Of a stretch of DNA of 64,000 nt, positions 58,558 through 64,000 are shown piece after piece. Both the position numbers and the translations under genes were made by a program. The notes below the pieces were generated by a model. The model worked only from the letters and a program-made list of their open reading frames with translations. It was not told the DNA's origin and did no database searches. The first letter of the stretch is position 1, and each line of letters begins with the position of its first letter. The DNA comes from Alistipes sp. Its GTDB lineage: Bacteria > Bacteroidota > Bacteroidia > Bacteroidales > Rikenellaceae. Location: NCBI GenBank assembly GCA_020026335.1, contig JAHHQO010000001.1:1-64000 (forward strand). Reading direction: 5' to 3'.

Positions 58558-59679
58558 ATGAAGCTCTACCACATCGTATTGCTGCTCGTCCTGCTCATGG
58601 GCGCAACCACAGTCTCGGCACAGAGTGACAAGATTGCGGCGCAGAAGCGCGTCATCGCCTCGCTGGAGCAAAAAATCGCCAAGGAGGAGCGCGAAATCGC
58701 CAAAATCAAACGCGGAAAGGCCGCCTCGCAGGAGCTGACCCGACGCCTTGTGCGTCAGATCTCCTCGCGCAGCCGTCTGATGGACGAGACCGAAAAGGAG
58801 GCCGACCTGCTGAAGGAGGAAATCAAGCGTAAAGATGTGTTGGCGAACGATTTGGGGGCGCGTCTCGACACGAGCAAGAATCAATATGCGGCGATGGTGC
58901 GCGAAGCGTATCGCAACTACCGCCAGCAGAATTATATCTCCTACATCTTCTCCTCGAAGGATTTCAACGACATGGCGCGCAAAATCACCGCCATGCGCGA
59001 AGTGGCAGCCATGCGCCGCAACAAGCTCGCCGAAATCGAGGAGCTGACCACACAGGTGAAGACCGAGCGCGAACAGCTCGACCGCCGCAAGTTGTCGCTC
59101 GATTCGGTCAGCCGACAGCTCGCCGACCAGAAGCTGAAGTTGGAGCGCGATGCCTCATCGGCACGCCGCGATATGCAGCGTCTCTCGGAAAAGGAGCGTT
59201 CCGCCCTGCGCCGCAAGATGGCACAGGAGCAGCAGCTCAGCGTGGCCATCTCCGAACTGCGCAAGCTCACCAAGGGCAACAAGGAGGGTGCTTCGTTCTC
59301 CTACAAGACCTCGGGTCTGCATCTGCCCGTGGCAGGCGGCAGCGTGAAACGCTACAAGGGCAACATGGCCGAAGTGGTGGGTCATCGCGGTGCGGCGGTC
59401 ATCTCCATCTACGAGGGTAAGATTGTGGAAATCAAGAAGAACCGCATCACCGAGAAATACGATGTCTTTGTGGCGCACGGCGAGTATATCACCTCCTACG
59501 CCAACCTCGGTTCGGTGAGCGTCACCAAGGGTCAGAAGGTGAGCCGCAACCAGCAAATCGGCACCGTGGGTGCCGCCGTGGACTTCGCCACCATGAAGAC
59601 CGAATACCGCATTATCTTCGGTATCTATCCGCCCAATCCGCGCCAGCAGATGTCGGCGGCACAATGCTTTAGAAAATAA
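58558..59679 (+). CDS. EnvC-like murein hydrolase activator (degenerate LytM/M23 domain)
   Basis: A 373-residue periplasmic protein. Signal peptide (cut near VSAQ), then a long coiled coil at about residues 25-245 (KIAAQKRVIASLEQKIAKEE and onward), then a C-terminal M23/LytM-like domain (VAHGEYITSYANLGSVSVTK, VSRNQQIGTVG). The first metal-ligand motif HxxxD and the final HxH are not present, so it is not itself a peptidase. EnvC works in the same way: it activates amidases at the division septum. Assignment as an amidase activator is therefore favoured. Confidence 0.85.
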   Translation: MKLYHIVLLLVLLMGATTVSAQSDKIAAQKRVIASLEQKIAKEEREIAKIKRGKAASQELTRRLVRQISSRSRLMDETEKEADLLKEEIKRKDVLANDLGARLDTSKNQYAAMVREAYRNYRQQNYISYIFSSKDFNDMARKITAMREVAAMRRNKLAEIEELTTQVKTEREQLDRRKLSLDSVSRQLADQKLKLERDASSARRDMQRLSEKERSALRRKMAQEQQLSVAISELRKLTKGNKEGASFSYKTSGLHLPVAGGSVKRYKGNMAEVVGHRGAAVISIYEGKIVEIKKNRITEKYDVFVAHGEYITSYANLGSVSVTKGQKVSRNQQIGTVGAAVDFATMKTEYRIIFGIYPPNPRQQMSAAQCFRK

Positions 59680-59700
59680 ATTTTTATACAGATAAAAACT

Positions 59701-60135
59701 ATGGCAGTACACTACTACACAGACTCTTGTCACTATGTGTTGCCCCAAAAACGACTCACCGCACAGTGGCTCGAACAGGTTTCCCGCAGCGAGGGCTACG
59801 CGTTGGGCGACGTGAACTATATCTTCTGCTCGGCAGAACGACTGCTGGAGATGAACCGCCAGTACCTCGGTCACGACTACTATACCGATGTCATCACCTT
59901 CGATTACAGCGATTTGAAGGACGAGAAATATGTGTCGGGCGACATCTTCATCGATGTGGAGACCGTCAAGGACAACGCCCGTCAGTATGGCGCGACCTAT
60001 CTTCAGGAGATGCGCCGTGTGGTGGTTCACGGTGTGCTGCACCTCTGCGGTCAGGGCGACAAGACCCCCGAAACCAACAAGGAGATGCACGCCAAAGAGG
60101 ACAAATATCTCAAATTCTGGGAGGAACAGCGATGA
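59701..60135 (+). CDS. ybeY: Endoribonuclease YbeY / 16S rRNA maturation factor
   Basis: YbeY is a metal-dependent RNase involved in 16S rRNA 3' end maturation and ribosome quality control. The 144-residue product has the core VNYIFCSAERLLEMNRQYLG, YTDVITFDYSD and VVVHGVLHLCGQGDKTPETN. The first two zinc-binding His (HGVLH) are present; the third His of HxxxHxxxxxH is not in its usual place (QGDK), a variation that may be shared by Bacteroidetes homologues. It overlaps mnmG by 4 bases. Confidence 0.93.
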   Translation: MAVHYYTDSCHYVLPQKRLTAQWLEQVSRSEGYALGDVNYIFCSAERLLEMNRQYLGHDYYTDVITFDYSDLKDEKYVSGDIFIDVETVKDNARQYGATYLQEMRRVVVHGVLHLCGQGDKTPETNKEMHAKEDKYLKFWEEQR

Positions 60136-62045
60136 GACTCGACTACGACATCATCGTCATCGGAGGAGGACACGCCGGATGTGAGGCTGCCGCCACCGCC
60201 GCCAAGCTCGGCTCGAAGACCCTGCTGCTGACCATGGACATGACCAAGATGGGCAACATGTCGTGCAACCCTGCCGTGGGTGGTGTTGCCAAAGGTCAGA
60301 TAGTCAGAGAGATAGATGCTCTGGGTGGCGAAATGGGACGCATCACCGACCTCACGACCATCCAGTTCCGTATGCTCAACCGTTCGAAAGGACCCGCCAT
60401 GTGGAGTCCGCGTGCGCAGTGCGACAAGGCGCGTTTCTCGGAGGAATGGCTGCACACTCTGGAGAACACCGACGACCTCTATATCTGGCAGGACGCCGCC
60501 GTGGAACTGCTCTACGATGAAGATTACGATGCCTCGTCGGAGGCGGCCGCCAAGGGCTACCGCTGTCACATCAGAGGTGTGAAAACCCGCATGGGTGTGG
60601 AGTTCGGCTGCAAGGCCGTTATCCTCACTGCCGGCACTTTCCTCGAGGGTATGATGCACTGCGGTGCCGCTCATGCCGAGGGTGGTAGAGCCGGAGATGC
60701 CGCCTCACACGGTGTCACCGCCTCGCTGGTGAAGATGGGATTTGAGCAGGGACGCATGAAGACGGGCACGCCCTCACGATTGGACGCGCGCACCATCAAC
60801 TTCGATGCCCTCGACCCGCAATACGGTGACGAGAACCCCTGTAAATTTTCGTTCCGCTCTGACATTCAGCCAGTTAAAGACCAGTTACCCTGTTTCTTGG
60901 TCTACACCACGCCTGAGGTGCACGCCACCCTCAAGTCGGGATTTGAGCAGTCGCCCCTCTTCAACGGCACGATAAAGGGTATCGGCCCGCGTTACTGTCC
61001 CAGCATCGAGGACAAGTTGCGCACCTTTGCCGACAAGGAGCAACACCAGCTCTTCCTCGAACCCGAGGGTCGCAACAACAACGAATACTATCTCAACGGC
61101 TTCTCCTCGTCCCTGCCGTGGGACGTGCAGTGGAAGGCATTGCACCAGATTAGCGGATTGGAGGACGTGCATATCTACCGTCCGGGCTACGCCATCGAGT
61201 ATGACTATTTCCCGCCCACACAGCTCCACCACACTCTGGAGACCAAGTTGGTCGAGGGGCTTTACTTCGCCGGTCAGGTGAACGGCACGACCGGATATGA
61301 GGAGGCGGACGCCCAGGGTCTGATGGCAGGTATCAACGCCCATCAGAAGCTCGTCGGCAAGTCGCCCGTGGTGTTGGGTCGTGACGAGGCCTACATCGGT
61401 GTGCTGATTGACGACCTCGTGACCAAGGGTGTCGATGAGCCATACCGTATGTTCACCTCGCGAGCCGAGTACCGCATTCTTCTCCGACAGGACAATGCCG
61501 ACCTGCGACTCACGCCCATCGGTCACCAAATCGGTCTGATTTCGGAAGAACGCTGGGAGGAATTCGACAAAAAAAATACGCTCGTAGAATCGCTTGTTTC
61601 CTTTACCAAGGGATACAGTGTCAAAATAACGGAAATTAACGACTATCTGAAATCGGTGGGTAACGAGCCGCTTTCGCAGGGTCGCAAGCTCTACGACATC
61701 CTCACGCGCAACAATGTGACGATACTCTCCATCGCCGAAGCTCTGCCACGACTGAAAAAATTCATCGCCAAGAACGAACTCTCGGAGGAGGTCATCGAGG
61801 AGGCGGAGATTCAAATCAAGTACCGCGGTTACATCGAGCGCGAGCGATTTATCGCTTCGAAGCTCCACCGTCTGGAGGAGGTGAAGATTCCCGAGGGCTT
61901 CGATTTCTTCACCATGCAGTCGCTGACCATCGAGGCACGACAGAAGCTCTCGCGCATCCGTCCCTCGACCATCGGTCAGGCGTCGCGCATTCCGGGTGTC
62001 TCGCCTGCCGATGTGAATGTCCTGCTGGTGAAGTTCGGCAGATAG
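60132..62045 (+). CDS. mnmG: tRNA uridine-5-carboxymethylaminomethyl modification enzyme MnmG
   Basis: MnmG (GidA) with MnmE modifies the wobble uridine of several tRNAs using FAD and NADH. The start is the ATGA overlapping the ybeY stop, giving 637 residues: FAD motif IIVIGGGHAGCEAAATAAKL, SCNPAVGGVAKGQIVREIDA, GTFLEGMMHCG, and C-terminal DADLRLTP-like region, ending with IRPSTIGQASRIPGVSPADV. A strong terminator and a parS-like site follow. In many bacteria mnmG lies in the origin-proximal region. Confidence 0.97.
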   Translation: MRLDYDIIVIGGGHAGCEAAATAAKLGSKTLLLTMDMTKMGNMSCNPAVGGVAKGQIVREIDALGGEMGRITDLTTIQFRMLNRSKGPAMWSPRAQCDKARFSEEWLHTLENTDDLYIWQDAAVELLYDEDYDASSEAAAKGYRCHIRGVKTRMGVEFGCKAVILTAGTFLEGMMHCGAAHAEGGRAGDAASHGVTASLVKMGFEQGRMKTGTPSRLDARTINFDALDPQYGDENPCKFSFRSDIQPVKDQLPCFLVYTTPEVHATLKSGFEQSPLFNGTIKGIGPRYCPSIEDKLRTFADKEQHQLFLEPEGRNNNEYYLNGFSSSLPWDVQWKALHQISGLEDVHIYRPGYAIEYDYFPPTQLHHTLETKLVEGLYFAGQVNGTTGYEEADAQGLMAGINAHQKLVGKSPVVLGRDEAYIGVLIDDLVTKGVDEPYRMFTSRAEYRILLRQDNADLRLTPIGHQIGLISEERWEEFDKKNTLVESLVSFTKGYSVKITEINDYLKSVGNEPLSQGRKLYDILTRNNVTILSIAEALPRLKKFIAKNELSEEVIEEAEIQIKYRGYIERERFIASKLHRLEEVKIPEGFDFFTMQSLTIEARQKLSRIRPSTIGQASRIPGVSPADVNVLLVKFGR

Positions 62046-62106
62046 GAGTGGCACAAGATTTGCCCCACATCATTTGACAAGCAACGCAACTATTTTATCA
62101 TTTTCC

Positions 62107-62139
62107 AAAGACCTGTCCGCCGTGGGCAGGTCTTTTTTT
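62107..62139 (+). terminator. Intrinsic terminator of the mnmG operon
   Basis: AAAGACCTG (62107-62115), 11-base loop, CAGGTCTTT (62127-62135), then T to 62139. Confidence 0.9.
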
Positions 62140-62424
62140 GTGCATCGTGGGCGGTGGGGTAGGGGAGGGGCGACTCCGAAAAGCCTTATTCGCTCCCCGT
62201 CGCCGCCCATCACTCACCATTACCACCCGCTCCGTCCCGTCACGGGAGCACACATCTTGTTCCACGTGGAACGGGGTCGATTTCAAGGCTTTTTACCGCT
62301 TTATTCCGCCCGCCAAACAATCTATCCGCCTAATCCGAACACACCGCAGAAACGGCCGAAAAGCCATGATTTTCGGGATAGGGAAGTACCTTGCAGAGTC
62401 ACTCCGTGTCCGCAAGAGAAAGGC
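62140..62424. other. Intergenic region with parS-like site
   Basis: About 285 gene-free bases between two converging terminators. Apart from the palindrome at 62258-62273 nothing else was recognised; no cluster of DnaA boxes is seen. Confidence 0.6.
62258..62273. promoter_or_regulatory. parS centromere-like site
   Basis: TGTTCCACGTGGAACG. The inner 14 bases form a perfect palindrome and 15 of 16 bases match TGTTCCACGTGGAACA, the ParB-binding site used by many bacterial chromosomes. It lies in an intergenic gap next to mnmG, between two terminators, so transcription does not cross it. ParB bound here would load and organise the origin region for segregation. No parA or parB gene is in the window. 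Confidence 0.78.
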
Positions 62425-62460
62425 AAAAAAAAGAAGGCCACCCTTTTCGGGGTGGTCTTC
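62425..62460 (-). terminator. Intrinsic terminator of metG-ilvE
   Basis: On the minus strand GAAGACCACCC, 6-base loop, GGGTGGCCTTC (11 pairs, one G-U), then eight T. It lies 24 bases after the ilvE stop. Confidence 0.9.
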
Positions 62461-62484
62461 TCAAATATATGCTTCTCGCGCAGA

Positions 62485-63501
62485 TTACTCTGCCACGATG
62501 GTGCACCAGCCGTATTTATCCTCGGCGCGGCCGTACTGAATATCCTGCAAAGCATTGTAGAGCTTCATCGAATATTCGCCGACCTTATTGCCATAGTCGT
62601 AAGTGGCGTTGGTATCCATATCGAAAATCTTGGCGATGGGCGAGATGACGGCAGCCGTACCGCACGCACCGCACTCGGTGAACGATGACAGCTCCTCGAC
62701 GGGAATATGACGCTCCTCGACCTCCAGACCCATGTCGGCGGCCAGCTGACGCAGGCTCTTGTTGGTGATGGAGGGCAGCACCGAAGGTGACTTGGGGGTG
62801 ATATATTTGCCGTCCTTGATGCCGAAGAAGTTGGCTGCGCCGCACTCCTCGATATATTTATGCTCGGCAGCATCGAGGTACATGATGTTGGAGTAACCCA
62901 GACGGTGACCCTTCTCACCCGACATGAGGCTGGCAGCGTAGTTACCGCCCACCTTCACATCGCCCGTACCACGCGGTGCCGCACGGTCCTGCTCACGGTC
63001 GATAGCCACCAAAATGGGCTTGATGCCCTCCTTGAAGTAGGCACCCACGGGCGAGCAGTAGACAATCAGCAACGCATCTTTTGCAGGCTTCACACCCAGT
63101 CCGGCCGTAGTACCGAACATCACGGGACGCAGGTACAACGATGCTCCCGTGCCGTAGGGCGGCACGAAATCGAGGTTGCGCTTCACCACCTCGACACAGG
63201 CATTCACGACCATCTCCACCGTGGGAACAGGCAGACACAGACGTGCGGCAGACGACTGCAAACGCTTGGCGTTCTCCTCCACACGGAACAGACGCACCTT
63301 GCCATCAACACCGCGAAAGGCCTTCAGACCCTCAAACAGCTCGATACCATAATGCAGACACGATGCCGACATATGCATCTTGATGTACTCATCATCGGTC
63401 AGCTCCATGTCGCTCCACTTACCGTCGGTGTAGGTAAAGCGGGCATTGACATTGGTCTTGTGGTAATTGAATCCCAGTGAACTCCAATCAATGTTTTCCA
63501 T
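62485..63501 (-). CDS. ilvE: Branched-chain amino acid aminotransferase
   Basis: This PLP enzyme of fold type IV performs the last step of leucine, isoleucine and valine synthesis and the first of their breakdown. The 338-residue product has HYGIELFEGLKAFRGVDGKV, SLYLRPVMFGTTAGLGV, the PLP lysine Lys183 in GTGDVKVGGNYAAS, EECGAANFF and FTECGACGTAAVISPI. The length and KVGGNY motif place it in the eukaryotic-like BCAT group common in Bacteroidetes. Located 43 bases after metG; no attenuator leader or T-box is seen. Confidence 0.95.
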   Translation of the reverse strand: MENIDWSSLGFNYHKTNVNARFTYTDGKWSDMELTDDEYIKMHMSASCLHYGIELFEGLKAFRGVDGKVRLFRVEENAKRLQSSAARLCLPVPTVEMVVNACVEVVKRNLDFVPPYGTGASLYLRPVMFGTTAGLGVKPAKDALLIVYCSPVGAYFKEGIKPILVAIDREQDRAAPRGTGDVKVGGNYAASLMSGEKGHRLGYSNIMYLDAAEHKYIEECGAANFFGIKDGKYITPKSPSVLPSITNKSLRQLAADMGLEVEERHIPVEELSSFTECGACGTAAVISPIAKIFDMDTNATYDYGNKVGEYSMKLYNALQDIQYGRAEDKYGWCTIVAE

Positions 63502-63544
63502 AGTTTTAGTTTTTTGAGGTTATAGATAAACTAACCTTTCGGGG

Positions 63545-64000
63545 TTAGCCTACAATAGCACCGCTCATGGTCTTCTCATCGGGCGACAGAAGGCGCAGCT
63601 TACCGCAGGCGTCCTCCGCCATGAGAATCATACCGCGCGACTCGATACCCTTCAGGGGTCGGGGCTTGAGGTTCACAAGTACCAACACCTGCTTGCCGAC
63701 CAGCTGCTCGGGGGTGTAATACTCGGCGATACCCGACACGATGGTACGCTTGTCGATACCGGTGTCGATGGTCAGCTTCAGCAGTTTCTTGGTCTTGGCG
63801 ACCTTCTCCGCCTCCAAAATGGTCGATACACGGATATCCATCTTCTGGAAGTCGTCGAACGAGCACTCCTCCTTCTGGGGAGTGATGTTCTGTGCCGCTT
63901 CGGCTGCCGCATTGGCGGCCTTGGTGGCTGCCAGCTTGTCGAGCTGCTTCTGGATAGTCTCGTCCTCAATCTTCTCGAAGAGGAGGGTGGGAGTGCCAAT
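63545..64000 (-). CDS. metG: Methionine--tRNA ligase, C-terminal part (cut by window edge)
   Basis: The last 151 residues of an open frame that enters from the right edge. TPTLLFEKIEDETIQKQLDK is the end of the anticodon-binding domain of MetRS; after an Ala-rich linker comes the EMAP-II/Trbp111 tRNA-binding domain (FDDFQKMDIRVSTILEAEKV, VLVLVNLKPRPLKGIESRGM, ILMAEDACGKLRLLSPDE). The catalytic part lies outside the window. A separate CsaA/Trbp111-like protein is unlikely because the frame has no start codon between the linker and the edge. Confidence 0.9.
   Translation of the reverse strand: MGTPTLLFEKIEDETIQKQLDKLAATKAANAAAEAAQNITPQKEECSFDDFQKMDIRVSTILEAEKVAKTKKLLKLTIDTGIDKRTIVSGIAEYYTPEQLVGKQVLVLVNLKPRPLKGIESRGMILMAEDACGKLRLLSPDEKTMSGAIVG

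Overview
This 64-kb window is chromosomal DNA from a Bacteroidetes, most likely a Bacteroidales and perhaps an Alistipes/Rikenellaceae relative. The evidence is the set of -7 elements of the form TAnnTTTG (the phylum's sigma-factor promoter), the many SpII lipoproteins with acidic residues after the cysteine, DUF4296 and DUF4465 proteins, a PorT-type barrel, a GlcNAc/fucose glycan locus and menaquinone synthesis. The genus is an inference from codon use and moderate-to-high GC. I found no rRNA, tRNA, CRISPR array, insertion sequence or prophage.

Region by region: (1) 0.7-19.5 kb, minus strand: the joined str/S10/spc/alpha ribosomal cluster, rpsL-rpsG-fusA-rpsJ through rpoA-rplQ, including secY, map and infA. 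It is split between rpsN and rpsH by a 768-bp non-coding spacer that holds several strong inverted repeats, a terminator-like hairpin and a promoter for the distal half. (2) 19.5-20.7 kb: a long gene-free spacer. (3) 20.7-28.5 kb, plus strand: leuS, prfA, a small secreted plug/TonB-like hybrid, menA, xseA-xseB and a methyltransferase. (4) 28.5-29.8 kb: a cobalamin riboswitch with an intrinsic terminator, controlling one DUF4465 lipoprotein. (5) 29.9-40.8 kb, minus strand: a tightly packed series of a flippase, a phosphodiesterase-like lipoprotein, holB, folK, two envelope lipoproteins (one internally duplicated), a PorT-like barrel, rbfA, a LolC/E-type permease, a DUF4296 lipoprotein and a small orphan. 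(6) 41-51 kb, plus strand: a GH29 fucosidase, nagA, an ABC-2 exporter pair, pgk and an M13 peptidase. (7) 51-55.6 kb, minus strand: an Fe-dependent alcohol dehydrogenase and a patatin/POTRA/beta-barrel protein. (8) 55.6-62 kb, plus strand: pheS, a TPR protein, an EnvC-like protein, ybeY and mnmG. (9) 62-64 kb: a near-perfect parS site, then ilvE and the 3' end of metG on the minus strand.

Most genes are housekeeping. The items that deserve attention are the structured spacer inside the ribosomal cluster, the B12-riboswitch-controlled DUF4465 lipoprotein, the single parS-like palindrome next to mnmG (suggesting the replication origin region is not far away), the N-terminally extended SecY, the plug/TonB hybrid and the duplicated lipoprotein. 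I found no clear multi-gene defence or mobile system.
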